Positions 23,290 through 38,200 of a DNA stretch of 64,000 nt are shown piece after piece. The notes beneath the pieces were generated by a model that was not told the DNA's origin, ran no database searches, and worked only from the letters and a program-made list of their open reading frames with translations. The stretch is from Triplophysa rosa (taxonomy: Eukaryota > Chordata > Actinopteri > Cypriniformes > Nemacheilidae): assembly GCF_024868665.1 (NCBI RefSeq), contig NW_026634124.1, positions 83,719-147,718 of the forward strand, given 5' to 3'. The position numbers were made by a program, and so were the translations under genes. The first letter of the stretch is position 1. Every line of letters starts with the position of its first letter.

Positions 23290-26200
23290 GTAACACATGC
23301 ATGTATAAGACACGTTGATTTAATGATACCTGCCAGTTCTTATATGGATTGCTCAACCTTTACGCATCTAATGTTAGTCCGAGTTCGTGTATAATGTGTA
23401 AATTAACGACGCGTTTAGGAGCGTTGCATCTGTAATGAATATAAACGACTCGTGTTCGTGTTTAGCTTGTTGAGTTTTCTTGTTTGTTTATCTAATAACG
23501 TTACGTCATTCGTCTTCGCAATGTATTAAATGTGTGTTTAGCTTAGTTTTAGTCCAGTGCGATGCATTTAAACTTGAATCATTAAATAAGTAGATACGGT
23601 TAATATAAACGTTTTGTGTAAAACGTCATAAAAAACTTCAAGTCTAAGTTCTCGACTTCCCACGTAAACAAATTCACACACACTACCTGGACACGCCTAC
23701 TCACTCTTCATATTACTGTCTTCCACATTAAGAGCAACAGGAAACACAGATAAGAGGTTTAATATCCGATGTGATCATGCTTATTGTAGGTAAAGCGATA
23801 ATTTTAGGTTACAGAGAAAAAATGAATGTTATTCGTGTAAAAGATGTCGTTACCCCAGTTAACTTCCGGGTTGTGTTTGGCTAGTGGCTAATAATATAAC
23901 GATTTATATTTTATTTTGATTCATATTAATTTGTATTATTATTTTACTGTATAATAATTGTATTAAATGAACGATGTGTTGAATTTCGTTGTATGTTAAT
24001 TTTATTAAAAAACAATTTGTTGAATGCAGTGTTTCCCATAGGATTTTGAGACTTGTGGCCTTAGTGATTAGCATTATTTGTAGTTAGTATTAGCACTTTT
24101 TTGACAAGAAAAACTTGATAAAAGCGCGTTTTTAGTAAAAAAAAAAAAACGCTCGCAGCGTTTCTTTACGTTCAGACCGCCGCCGTCGAGAGCGTCAAAA
24201 ATCGCTCTGGCCGCCCTGCCAACAACGCTGTAGAAAGAGTCTTGGGTGCGCTGACATAGATCGAAATCTTATCTTGTATTTAAAGGGGCGGCAAGCAAAC
24301 AAGCTTGTTGATCTTGTGCAGACTGACCACAAGAATTTGTTCGGTGGAAAGAACTTTATTGTAGTTGCACGTTTGCTAACGAAATAAACCAATTAAAAGC
24401 CATTTGTGTGGTGTGGCTTTTGTGTTCATGGTTAAGTGCTAGTTTAATTTCAACATTATAGGAGACATTTACTAACCTTGATCTTTAATTAACATTAATT
24501 TGTGTGCAACCTACATTACAAACTCTCCTAGTCGAAGTGTAACGTTAGCTTTAATGCAGTTGGTCAAAGCGGACTCACCAGGAACACAAACAATCTCAGA
24601 CACCTTGGTCCAAGCATCATTTTTTAAATTTATGTCCCTGTACGCAAACAGGGACGCGTCGTATAGGATTGGGAAACCCGTCACAGCAATTATCAACTTC
24701 TCCTCCATTTTGCTTGGGAACTAATGTGGTCGGAACCAAAGTTTACTGGGCTGCTTTCTCTGGAATCATCTCAAGAGATGGTCTTCTACGTTCCGATTGG
24801 TTGCTGCCGAAGCGCGTCATAGCTCATTACCATAAAGTTGACCTGATTTCAACTCTCCTTGACGCCCTCAACGGCCAAGAGCGCTCCTCGTCGCTGCTCT
24901 CCGCCGGCTCACATTGAAAATGAATGACTTCCTGCCACTTTGACGCTCTCGACGGCGGCGGTCTGAACGCACAGTTTGGTTACAAATAGCAGCCGAACTC
25001 CATGACTTCGCGCGAAGGCAACCCAGAGAAACATAGGCAGTGTAACGGAAGTCTATTTGAATTATAAACAGAGAGCGTCTTTGGAATAATTAATCACATA
25101 TTTAAAAACTGCAATACTAATTTCTCGATAGAAATGCAATCAGAAGTTGTTGAAAGTGAAAATTAAACTTACATTCAACTTACATATTCAAAACTATCCT
25201 CCAACGGGTGTTTCGGCTGCCATTTTATTTTTTCGAGTTTGAGCCTTCACAACCAATTCGTCGCATGTTGTTATGGAAACAACAGATCTCTGTCATTGGT
25301 TAGCTGTGAAAAAGGAGCTTGATGTAGGGCTTTTTTTTTTCAGAAAAGTTGAACTTTTTTCAACCTCGAAAGACGCTCTGAGCTGCTGAAAAAGACGTCG
25401 GCGCTGGCATTTAAAAAAGCGCTCAGGACATTTTTTGAAAAGACGGTTTACTCCATAGGATTATAATGTAAAACAGATGCTAGCAGCTTCAAAAAAGAAG
25501 CCAAGTCTGTTGACTGGATGCTACCAGAAGTCACTTTAACCACTGCTGAAATTCTGATTTATAAACGCAACATCATCGGACAAAATCGCAATACAGTACG
25601 TCTACATTAAAGAGCGGCTATATGCTGTTTGCCTCCCGCGGCCAGTCGCACGTAGGTGTAGAGCACTGACTAGCCAATAGGAACAGGGGAATGTCCTGGG
25701 AGGCGTGACGAAAAAAAATACACACAATTAGAGGTTCGAATCCCACCTCGGCCACAAATATCAAATGAGCTTGTGATCATTTTCTTATCTCTATGCATTC
25801 AATGTATTAAAAAAAGTAACATTGTGCACAAAACTATAAGTAATCTTGTAAAAACTATTTGTGTATCATGTCCAAAATGTAAAGGATATTTATTCTGAAT
25901 AAACAATTACATTATAATAGGGGTTAGTTATTATTGTTTATTTACTATAAAATATTTTAATTTGAATAAATGAAATGATTGAATGAATGAACATTCTGAT
26001 CATGTTTTAGAAACATCAGTCATCTTTATTTGTAAAGATCCATTCACTTTATTTTGGACACATTTGTAAATGTTTTTTAAAAAGAAATATGTACAAAAAA
26101 CAAAGAAAATGTGTTTTTTATTAACAATATTAAGGAATGCAATAGAATATTAGGTGATCATGGTTTCCTGTCTTCCTGTGCCAAATTTGTAGTACTTTTT

Positions 26201-29200
26201 ACATTTTTATTTTGATAAGTAATTAAAAAATGATCATTAACAAAAAACTCTCAGTTTTGAGCTGCATTGGGAGAATGGGCAGTGGTAGTGTTCTCTGCAT
26301 CTGAATTACTTGTTTAACTGTTTTTGTGTATTTGGAACGGCACTACAATGCTCTGCTCCCTTCCATACATACATGAACACATTGAAATAAAGGAAATAAA
26401 TAAATATTACAAGTGTAACAATATGTTTATTTATATATACTGTACATACTGTGTTGTCACGGTACCAAAATTTCAGTAGTCGGTACCAATACCAGTAAAA
26501 TTCCACGGTTCTCGGTACCAATTTCGGTACCAAAGCAAAACACCAGTACATGCTAATTGAAACACAATTTTATTAATAAAGCTCATTTTAATATAAATGT
26601 ATAAAAAGCAATGCCATTTTGTATACATGAAGTATACAAGTTAATTGTTGCTGAAACGGTTGTGTGCTCACTGGGGTCTTTCATGCTGATGAACATCCTC
26701 TCAGTCTGCTGCTGTAGAAGACAAATAGAATAAACTTCAGTAAGTCAACTGACTGAACAAACATGCATATGCAATATTAAAACAAACCTCAGTTTTTATA
26801 CTGCATTTACACAAGATTACTTACATTAAGGTAACTGTATATTAAAATAATAAATGCAACAGATAATTTTTTTTAGTTTAAATGTGGTTTTTTAAACCAA
26901 TAGAGTTATCTATCCAAGACATACACATTGCTAGTCATCAGTTAGTATGCTAGTTTTCTAGCACATAGATTCAGATAGGCCTATATAAAATAGGTACTGT
27001 AAACCCCATCCTGTCCTCCCATTATTTTACCCCATTACAGTTATAAAAGCATTAAATGGTTAATAAGGACACTTGACTGGATTAGCATTGGCGCTAACAA
27101 ATTAACACGCAAACAGGGACGTTTTTTTAACGTAACCTTTAACTTAACATATGCATACAACATTCATAATGCAAACGCGAACAGAATTTGAAACTTACCG
27201 CTTGAACTTGTTAACTTAAATCCGGATGTTTCCTCCTTTCACAACAAAACTCTGTTCGTTTTCTTCGTGATATGACTTTAATCTGAAGTATTTCTGTGCG
27301 CATCTCTTGTGGATCGGAGCCGCGCTTATCCGCTCATCACGTCTTGTTGCGTCTATGAAAAGTTTCCGACTGACAACCTGTCAGACAGAGCATCAGTACC
27401 CGGTTGACCCGGTACGTCGGTGGTACCGGGTCTTATGAAAATGAGGTACCGACAACTTTTTTATTTTTAGGTACCGACTTGGACCGGAAGTACCGGTACT
27501 TTTGACAACACTTAGTACATACACAAAACCTTGCACAAGCAATGCCTTTACAGTGTACATGAACAATTGAAATAAAGGAAATAAATCAAAGTAAATAAAT
27601 AAATATTAAGTGTATAAATATCAACATAAGTGTAACAATATGTTTATTTATATATACATACACAAAACCTTGCACAAGCAATGCCTTTACAGTGAACATG
27701 AACAAATGGAAATAAAGGAAATAAATAAATATTAAGTGTATAAATATCAAAGAAGAGAAGAGAAGAAACAGCGCCATGAAATTTACGTGTGGCCAAAAAT
27801 ATATAGCATCCGTAGTGTTAAGCACTGCCATAGAGAATGAATGGGAAAAGTTAAGGGAAGTTATGCTTAACCATTTTCGGCTCCCGCTTTCTCGACAATG
27901 TGTTGCTGTATTATAGGGCTGAAACGATTCCTCGAGTTACTCGAGTAATTCGAATACAAAAAATCATTGAGGCAAATTTTGTTGCCTCGAAGCCTCGTTT
28001 AATCCATTTAACTACAGTACACACGGAGCGCTGCGTTTCCCCACGGACCGTTATTACTAACGCACAGCCCACTAAAATCTATTCATGTTACAGGGCTCTC
28101 AAGTCTCACGCATTCACCGTGAGACACAAGCATTTTAGTCTGTTAACACGCTCACACATATTTCTCATGCTGATAAATAACTGATAGCTTATTGAAATGG
28201 TGAACTGTTATTTTACTTAGTTTTAGTGTGAAACTTGTTTTCCGGCTGCATTGAGTCCATCAAACTAGATGCAGACTTGTGGACGTCGAATCCTGTTGTT
28301 TACACATGCCATCTGTCTGTTCTGCGTGTCTGTGAATGAACTGTACAGTTTAACGTGCTACACGCGTGATGCTCATGAATTTGTCTGCGTCTGCGCTGAA
28401 TGAGGACATGAACTTCACCTCCAGAGTTGCTTTGAGAGTTTATTTGACGAACATGCATATTTTTTAGTATGTAGTACAAGTCATAGGCTATATATTACTA
28501 TTTAATAGTAAAAAAAGAAACTAAAACTAATTTATATAAACTAAATGCATCATGCATAAGCTGAAGTTAGTTGTTTACCTTTGAAATTATTCTTTCTATT
28601 TTTATTCATGTTTCTTATTTATATATTTGTATTATATTGCATTTTTAATTTAATATGGACATGGAATGTACTAAATGGGTTTAGTTTTCACAGATATTAA
28701 TGTATGCAATTTCAGCAATAAAAACTTTAATTGTTCTAAAAAGTGAAAGTGAAAGGAAACAAATTAGTTGTTTTACTCATCTTAAGGGACCTGTCTTATT
28801 TTCTCCTGTATATTTAGTATTGCTCTTTAATTAAGAAAAAGTACGTATTATCCGAATAACCAATGCATCGATGGAAAATCAGTAGAATTCTCGATTAGTA
28901 AAAGAATCGATAGCTGCAGCCCTACTGTATTACGAACGCTTCTTTGATTTTAAAAGTGACAGTTAAATACGAGAGACCGAGGGCTCGCGCACACACATGG
29001 AGCTCATCGGAAGAGAGAGTGCATGCGAACACGGAAGATGAGGACGTGCACGTGGCCGCTGTTTATCCACTAGTTATTCGACCACAGATACTGTCATTAG
29101 CACGGATGGATACAAGTAAATCCATTGTATGGGAAATGCTGGAATGCGTCCTGTAGTTCGGTTGCATTTAAATAAACCGTATGGTACATTGACATCTAGC

Positions 29201-32200
29201 TGTTGAGCTTGGTATCGCAGTCTAAATTCAAAATATTGGAGAGACAGGTTTAGCCAAGTAAAGGTTCTTCTGTTTTCTTTTAGGGATGTAACGGTATCAA
29301 CATTTCACGATATGATAGTACCTCGATATGAAGACTACAATACAATATTTATTGAATTTTGTGCAGGAAAAAAACAAAACAAATGAAGACTTGGAAAAAT
29401 GTGGCATAAGTGTTTATTAAAGCGGCAGTCCGTAGGATTGGCCTCTTTGTCGCCATCTCAGTTTGTAATTGCTACTGCAGGTGATGTGCGGAGGTATTTC
29501 TTTACGTGAGTTGTGATTTGGCACTCCTCAACTGTGCGGATGAGTCTGATGTTTTGAGTCGTGGCCTGTGACAGTGCAGCGGTGAGAATCTTCACTGTAC
29601 ATCAGTAGCGCATAATAAACACAGATAACATGGCAGATGATATAACACGAAACAAATAAGAACATAAACAGACACAAATAGCGCAACTGGAGGCTGTGTT
29701 GAAGTGTTTTGATATTATTTCGGGTGCTGGGTCATTTTGTTATTTCTCATGGAAACTCCCGTAACGCGTACCGGACAGAAGATCCCCGAACGCGGGTCTC
29801 AAATGCTGACATGCACTGTCATAAATCATTGTACATCATACAACTATATATACTATATGCAAAGCCTTGCCATCATATCCGGGATATAAGTCCGTAAATT
29901 TGAGTAAAATCACAGGCTTCACTTGTCCGTGCTAATGAAATACAGATGTGGGGAGGTCATTTCTAAATCACACGAGGTCCCCAGATAATACTAATCCCGG
30001 GCGAATAGGGCTTAAATTACATTTATCATAATGAACATAAAGAGAGAAAAAACAACCGATGAAACTGTACCTGTCTATATTAACACAACAAGTGCGCTAC
30101 GGTTTTTGTGTTATCTATTGAAATATAAAAAATTTGTCTTACCTGTTCAGAAGAAATAAAGCGATGTCTGCATCTGTTTACAATACATTTAGATTACGGA
30201 GTTCCCGCCACCTTTGAAATGCCTTGCCAATATTAATTTTCGCACGAGTCTGATCACATTCCCTGTTTCTTTGTAAACTGTCTTCAGTTCGTTCTTTCTT
30301 GTTTTTCACAAATGATGAATCCCCAGATGTCAACACTGCTTGGCGTTTAAAAGTAAAAGTAATAAACGCCGCCATAAATAATACTAAACGTTGTATGAAA
30401 TCCTACCCAACAGTTGTGAGTACACGCTACAAACCGCCTGTCACTCGCAGCATACACGCGCTGGCTAGCAGCCGGATCCTCTTCGTTCTGTGTACGAATG
30501 TGACGAAATGACGCACAGACGAAAGACACCATATAAGGATCTCCGGAAAAGTCGACCCGACAGGGCAAATTACAAACCATTATTACAAGCTTTCCGTGAT
30601 GAATCCAGCAAGGGTAGTGACACAGTTTTAAACACCGTTCTTTCATGTACTTGCTCAATAACCGGTTTTAGCTAATTTTTACTCCAAAACAACTTGTGGA
30701 CTGCCGCTTTAAACAATGACTGAACAAATATCACATTTATTATTTTTAGATTAGGTAATTTTAAAGTTCAAAGAACAGTAAAGTCAGTAAGAAACAGGAA
30801 CTAACATAATAACATAAAAATTAATAATATAAACATTTTGAGAACATGAAACATGAAAAAATTAACATGAAAAAAGTTTGAGTTGTTTGTCAACTTTTAA
30901 CAACTCACAACCAGTCAGGTACTCACCTCATTCACTGCTTCACTCACACACTCACCTCATTCACTGCTTCACTCACCTCACTCACTGCTATATTTTTTTT
31001 GCTCCTCGTATCTTCATGAAACTTTTCGGGGTGATGATGTAACAAATGGCTCTTCATATTAGTCGTATTCCCCGAATTGTACTTCACCGCAGTCTGGCAG
31101 TGTCTACATATTGTTTTTTGTCTGTTCGTCACCTTTTCTCCTTTCTCGTTTCTTGTCACGGGAAAACCGAAATGCTTCCACGCATCCGATTTATAATTCG
31201 ATTTAGCTTCAACAATTTGTAAATCCGTTTCTATGCCACTAGCGGCATCTGCCATTTTCGCTCAATTTGATCTTTAGCGGGTGGCAGCAGAGCGCAGAGG
31301 ATGATGGGTTGGGAATTGTAGCTTCCCTCAACTCGCTCCATTCGGCTGAAAAAACTACACTTTGCCTGGAAGATCTATTGTCATGCGACCACGATAATAT
31401 CGGGGGGAAAATGCTATCTCGATACTTCGATATTTACAATACCGTTACATCCCTAGTTTCTTTTGATTGTTATCAGAAATAATCTACAGGCACTAGGGAT
31501 GTAACGATTCACTCAGCTCATGATGCGATGCGATTCACGATTCTGATCTCACGATGCGATTTATTCACGATTTACTCACGATTTATTTTGAAAAAATGAG
31601 TTGAAACCAATTAGAAATGAACAACGTCCCTTGCATTATTTCTTAAATGCTTCACGTTTCTTTGTATGATAAAATAATGTTTTATTTCAAATAACAAAAC
31701 TAAACTGCAATTTTATAACAAATTAATAATAGAAAAAGTCTCTTTAATATAAACAAACTAATACTGTCTGTGCATTTCTTGGATTTTTTTGCATTTAAGA
31801 AATATCAGCATCCACGTTTAGGTTTGCAGTGAAAATAGCGGCCCCTGCTGTTCAAAAAATGTATTGCGATTCAGTTCAAGCCTCAACCGATTTGAATCGT
31901 CGCTCATTATAACCGATTTTCAACCGGCTCACGGTGAATCGTTACATCCCTAACAGGCACTCTATTGTTTGTGAATGTGTACCGGAAGTTCAGTTGGTGT
32001 CACAAAAGTGTGCTTGCGCAGTAACGTTTGTTTATGTTGTTAAGATGAAACCGTCTATATACAGTTCAGTTTGACGTCATTCGACTGATTCGTTTCCCAT
32101 GATATTAAAAATCTTTTCATCTGAAGGTGTAAGTATTGTGCTAACATTAGCTTTGTCATTAGAAAACAAATTCTGTTTTAAAGAATAATGTTTTTAAATG

Positions 32201-35200
32201 CATGACTAGGCTTAATTGAAAGTCAGTACGGGCCAATGTTGTCTGGTTACAAACGTTGTAGAAATATCTTCTTTTGTGTTCTGCAAAAGAAAGCCACTCA
32301 AGTTTGAGTAAACAAAATAATTTATTTTTCATTTTTGGGTGAACTATCCCTTTAACTGGACTATGTCATGTGAACAAGCAGTCAAGCATTAAATGTGCCT
32401 CTAACACAGTAGCAATTCTTACTTTGAGTCAAAGTAATAAGTAACTGAAAGTAATAACTTGCAAGATCAACCATGACATGCAGCTGAGCACAGACTAACA
32501 GCAGTTGCTGTGTTGTAAACAGTTCAGTTCTTGGAATTAAATCTGACTGGGACATCCAAGCAGTTCTACTGGCTTCGAAACATTTTAGGCCACTTAGTGC
32601 CTGATAAGAAGTTTGCTTGCATTAGCATGCATTCTCATAGCCTGGCGAGTCAGTCACAGATATTAAAGATAATGTCATTCCAGTCACTATATTGCTCAGC
32701 ACTTGCCTTTGTAACTGTTTTGTAAGCAAAGCAACAATATGTAAAATATTGGCCATATATTTATGTATGGGCCAGCAGGCACAATTGCATGAATTTCATT
32801 TTTTTACAATTAATCACACGAAATGAGTACATTTTAAAGTATGTAATATAGGAGATCAGCTAAACTTGCTTCAAGAGATGTATTGTTCCTAGATATGTAA
32901 CTGTGTGAACATTTCAGATCACGATTATAGTTGACAAAATTATCATGGTTATCAATATTATCACGGCTTTATTAACATGTTCTGGAATTGTCAAAAAAGT
33001 ACTGATGTAAACCAAATTTAATATTGAGTTTACCTGTAAATGTACTTTTGTTTGATTTACATCAATTAAATAACATGAATATTAGTCACGGCATGTTGGG
33101 GGAATGGTGTAAAAGTTTCCTAATTCAGATTAAACAACCTTAAGTGAGTAAATCAGATTTTCATATAAACACAATTCAGCAAATCATCTGTGTGTGTTCT
33201 GTGTTGTGACAGGGTTTTTCCTGGCTCAAAATGAGGCGGAGGTGGTGCCATCCTGATCTTTTACACACACACACGTAGGCCTACCGTACCTTTTAGTGGC
33301 TTAACCAAAGTGACTTTGAGTTTGACATTAAAAGTTCTAATTAAATTAGATAAAAATGACAATTATTAAGTTACATAAAACATTCCTTTTATTCAACCAA
33401 ACTGAATTTTTTTAATCAAATAAAGCTTTTTTTTATAATTTTCAAATAACTTTTCAGCCCACAATAGCCAACTGAATTAACCAGTCTTTCTAAATGAGCA
33501 AAGCTCATTCACATCTTGCATTCTCTGTGGTTCACTTTAAATGACTCAAAGATCGTTGAGTTATGCATATAACTACTGTTCCCAGAAGGAGGGAAACGAG
33601 GTACAACACATGACTATGGGATATTGCGCTCTTGCGCCATCTACTGAAGACACCTATATACACGCCTTAAAAGGCAAATGACGCATGACGACGTGGGCGG
33701 GACTGCCTGCCCACAGCATATAAATACAGTCGCAAGTGTCATTCCCTTTGTTCAGTCCAGCTCTTCAGTCCGCCGAGCTTACGACTGTGCGGGGCCAAGA
33801 TGTGTTTTCCCTCCTTCTGGGAACAGTAGTTATATGCATAACTCAACGTTCCCATTCAGTCGGTCCACTTGGTACAAAACATGACTATGGGACTTGTATT
33901 CACGCCCCGCCAAGTCGCCGAACTAAACGTAAGGTACCAACACCGTCACTTAACCCATGCATCTCACGGAAGTGACGGCCCCTGGCCTGAAAATCCTGCG
34001 GTGAGCACGGACCGAGCCACTGTCACCGCCGTGACATCTAGTTGTTAAAACCGAACAAACGTGTGCAGTGACGCCCAACTAGCTGCCGCGCAAATGTCCT
34101 CTATAGGGACTCCTCTAAACAGTGCCCATGATGTTGCCATGCCCCTTGTTGAGTGCGCACGCACCCCCATAGGCAGGTCCAAACCCCTGCTCTTGTATGC
34201 AAGAGATATCGCCTCCACGATCCATTGTGAAAGGCGCTGTTTGGACAGCGGCTTCCCCCGAACTGGATTGGCAAAACATACAAACAGTTGATCTGAGGAA
34301 CGCGTGGCTTGCGTCTGCTCCACATACCTACACAGAGCCCGAACCGGACACAAAACACGTAGTTTCTCATCCTCCCCGGAGTCCGCAGAAACGGTTGACA
34401 GGGCGGGCAGCTCAAAGGGTAGTGTGTTCTATGTAGGGATGGGCACGAGTACTCGATTACTCGAGTACTCGAACGCTACAGCGACGATCGATAGTGAAAA
34501 CGATGATCGATTGGGGGTTTAAATACAGTTTTTAATTATTTTCTTTCTTTCTGATTGGTTATGCTGGCATTTCGGGTTGTGCCCAGAAATTTGATTGTTG
34601 CGTTGCGAGAGTTTGCGGTCCAGAGTCAAGTCCGGAGCACAGAAGGGCATATTGAAAGCGCACAGCGATGCTTGGTTTCACTTTGATAAACCTGACGAAA
34701 ATACAGTCTAGTGCAAAATGTACAGTGCCAAGCAGCATACAAAACATACAAATCTACTACAAGTTTGATCCGTTATCATCTTACACTCTGTCTAACGTTA
34801 CACCGCACACGAGCGGCGCGATGCAACATGGCGAAAGCAAAAAGAAACTGGACGTTTGTTGCGTCTCTTTGCGCTGCATCCAGTGTGCACAGAATTTCTG
34901 TTTGTTGTATTTGCGCCGCTCGCGGGCAGGGCGAGTGTTTTCAATCCATTCCCATGGAAGCTGAGCTCGCGTTGCGCTCGCGGAGCAAAGCGAGTATTCC
35001 TCTTCTCCGCGAGCGCCATGTGAACATGCGCTGAAGTTCATAAGAAATTGAATGGATTAAAAACGCTCACCCTGCTCCGCACCAGTATATTTGGAGACAA
35101 AATGTCAGGTAAGACCACTACTATCAGACAGACTTGTCAGACGAGCATAAGAGACTTTACCGTCAGACACTGACAGACAGAAATGTGACAGGGCAGAGAT

Positions 35201-38200
35201 GACGTTTCATCTCACGCTGATATTTCTTTTAAATGTTTACTTTGTTTTCAAAAACATTGATTGTTAGATTATTAAAAATTCGCTGTGTCGATTTAATTAT
35301 TTACTCAATCTTATAGTTTTATTAACATAAATTTTCTTATCAGTGTTGTAATTAAAATATTTTCATTGTCACCATGGTATGGGGGACACGCCCCGCCCCC
35401 TCTAATGCCCCGCCCCCAATTAATCGAGTACTCGTTTTTCAAACCTGTCCAGTACTCGAAATGAAATATGATCAGAAATGCCCATCCCTAGTTCTATGCT
35501 TCCGACAAGACTTTAGGTGTATAAGCTGCGTTTGGGCGCAGAGTCACCTTCGACCCATCCAGAGCAAACTGCATACATGAGGGATGCACTGACAGTGCGT
35601 GCAGATCGCCCACGTGCTTCGCCGATGCCAGTGCCAGCAGCAGTGCCGTTTTATACGACAGCATTCTTAGATCCAAAGAATCCAAGGGTTCAAAAGGGGG
35701 TCCACACATCGCCTCCAGAACTGAGACCAGGTCCCATGACGGCACCGATGATTTTACAGCAGGCCTCAGACGTCGTGCCCCTTTCAGGAACCGAACAGCG
35801 AGTGGGTGTGCGCTCGGGGTAGCACCGTTTATGCCCTCATGACAGGCCGAGATTGCGCCAAATAAACTTTTATAGTGGAATGGGAGCGACCCTGCTCCAT
35901 TAATTCCTGCAGCAACGTCAAAACCCCTGCAATCGGGCACTGATGCGGTGATAACGCTCTTTGCCCACACCAATTTTCAAACATGCGCCATTTCAGCGCA
36001 TAAAGTCCCCTTATCGATGGCGCTCTAGCACTCTGAATCGTTTCCACCACATTGGTAGGGAACCCCGCTGCCATCAGGTTCTCCCTTTCAGCGGGTAAGC
36101 CCACAGAGACCAAAGCTCCAGACGAGGATACAGAATCTGCCCCCCTGCTTGTGATAGTTGGTTGTAGGAGTGGGGAAGACGCCACGGTGCCTCTGACAAC
36201 AACTCCATGATACCCATGAACCATGTCTGTGCTGGCCAACGAGGTGCCACTAGAATTAGTGACAGACCCTCCTGACGTACTCGGTCTAGAGTAGGTTGTA
36301 TCATGTCCACCGGCGGGAATGCGTATAACAGGGTACGGGGCCATATATGCGACAGCGCGTCCACCCCCAGCTGTGTGCTCCTGTCTGTGATCTAGAAAAA
36401 CAGTGGACAGTGTGTGTTCTCCACGGACGCAAAGAGATCGACCTCGGCTTTGCCGAACCGATCCCAGATCTGTGCCACCACTCGCGGATGTAAGCGCCAC
36501 TCCCTGACCTGCGGGCCGCCTCTGGACAGCATATCGGCCGCACCATTCAAACGGCCCGGGACGTAAACCTCTCTGAGCGACGCAACATGTTCACTGCTCC
36601 AAAACAGGAGCTTTCGTGCCACCTGCAACAGGGGAAGAGAGTGAGTCCCCCCCCTTGCCTGTTTATATAAGACACCACTGTCGTGTTGTCTGTCCTGACT
36701 AACACATGTTTGTCCCGCAGACGCCAGGCAAAGTGTTTCAGCACCAGACGAACAGCCTGCAGCTCCAGAAAATTTATGTGACGCTGTCTTAGCGCCGCTA
36801 AGCCTCTTACGGAGGCTGGCTCTGCTGGCACAGAGCTCCCCATCCATGTAGCGACGCATCTGTCGACACCACAATACGTGACGTCACTCTGCCCAGAGGA
36901 ACTCCCTCTGATAACAAAACTGGGTTTCCCCAGGGAACCAGAGTCTGAACGCACGAAGGCGTGATCGTCACCCGTCTGTGCAGATGCTGTGCCGCATTTA
37001 ATCTCGTGCTCAGTACCCATCTCTGGAAGACACGCATAAAGAGGAGACCCAACCGGACTGCTGCTATCATTGAGACCATGAGCCCCAGCAGTCTCAATAT
37101 TAAATGAAAACAGACCCGTTTGCCCAGCTGAAACTGAGCCAGGCAGCTGCGGATAACCTCGACCCTTTGTACTGACAGCATAGCTGTGTTCTGTACGGAA
37201 TCTATCTCCAAACTGAGATATATTATGTGCTGCTTTGGGACCAGGGAGCTCTTTTCGAGATTTATTAGAAACCCCAGAGCCCGCAAAAGGGAAACAAGTG
37301 CTTGTGTCTGTAACACTGCTTGTTCTCTGCTGCCTGAGGCCAGGAGCAGGTCGTCCAAATAGGCGAACACTCTCATGCCCTGGCGTCGCAACGGTGCCAG
37401 TGCTGCCTCCATGCATTTCGTAAAAACGCGTGGTGCTAGGGACAGCCCGAACAGTAGGACCTGAAATTTGTACGTGGCCTCCTCGAAGGAGAACCTCAGA
37501 AACTTCCTGTGCCCCGGGTGAATTGAGATGTGAAAGTATGCATTGGTTAGATCCACTGATGTTAACCAGTCTCGGGGACGCAAGGAACACAGATGTCGTA
37601 CCGTAAGCATCTTAAATTTTATTTGTCTGAGATGTTTGTTCATTCGTCTCAGGTCTAGGATGGTCCGTAAACCCCCGCTCTTTTTTGGAAGGAGGAAGTA
37701 ACGGCTGTAAAACCCGTCTTCCGTGTTCCCCCGCGGAACCATTTTAATTGCTCCCTTCTGGAGGAGAGCACGGATTTCCCTTCTCAGCACAGGCGAATAT
37801 CTTTCTGGGACTCGATAACCCCACTGGATCGAGCAAAGCACCCATGGTGCTGGGGCGCATGCGCGCCATTGTTCTAGGCAGACAGTGAGGATCCCCGTCA
37901 TTACTCGGGGAATCTACGCATCCACTTGTCCATGATGCTGTGTATGAGACATCGATGCACCTTTTACCTCCCTCGGTACGTGGCCTGACTGCGAGGTTAG
38001 TTCTAAAACATTCTGATTCTGCTGACAAAGCAAGACATGAGGCATTGTATGCTGAACACAAAACTTTATTTTCTTGTTTTTGACAAATAAACTCAAAACT
38101 GAACCCTCCCTTTTGTAGGGTCTTGTCTGCGCCAAGAGAGGAACACGGCTGCCTCGAGACCGATATTCCTCTCTCCGCTGCTGGTCAGGGATACGACTTT

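Larger units (their letters stand above)
29281..31455 (-). mobile_element. hAT deletion derivative with BED exon and nested TTAA element
   Basis: Ends are TAGGGATGTAACGGTAT and ATACCGTTACATCCCTA. Flanking 8-mers TTTTCTTT and GTTTCTTT differ at one base. Between them a 1.29-kb TTAA element is nested, leaving about 0.9 kb of hAT sequence. The BED zinc-finger exon on the minus strand is the only surviving coding part of the transposase. Short CACTCACCTCATTCACTGC repeats lie at about 30930-30990. Confidence 0.88.
34018..35973 (-). pseudogene. DIRS family B tyrosine recombinase, split by a hAT
   Basis: The N-terminal part ends at PKVLSEA next to the insertion. The C-terminal part resumes at [14 protein letters not shown] and contains the catalytic GVRAHSTRG (H-x-x-R) box. 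At the position of the catalytic tyrosine (TRFY in the sister element near 47313) the sequence reads VRF followed by TAA. The frame continues past this stop, so it looks like base substitutions and not a deletion. A further frameshift lies near 35850. The enzyme is dead on at least three counts. Confidence 0.85.

Noticed and set aside
23096..23394. Alternative frames across RAB21 exon 1
   Set aside because: They are shadow frames of the CpG-rich exon or read through the donor into intron 1.
25725..25760. Possible tRNA gene
   Set aside because: Only the T-arm and 3' end are tRNA-like; no D-arm or anticodon half precedes them.
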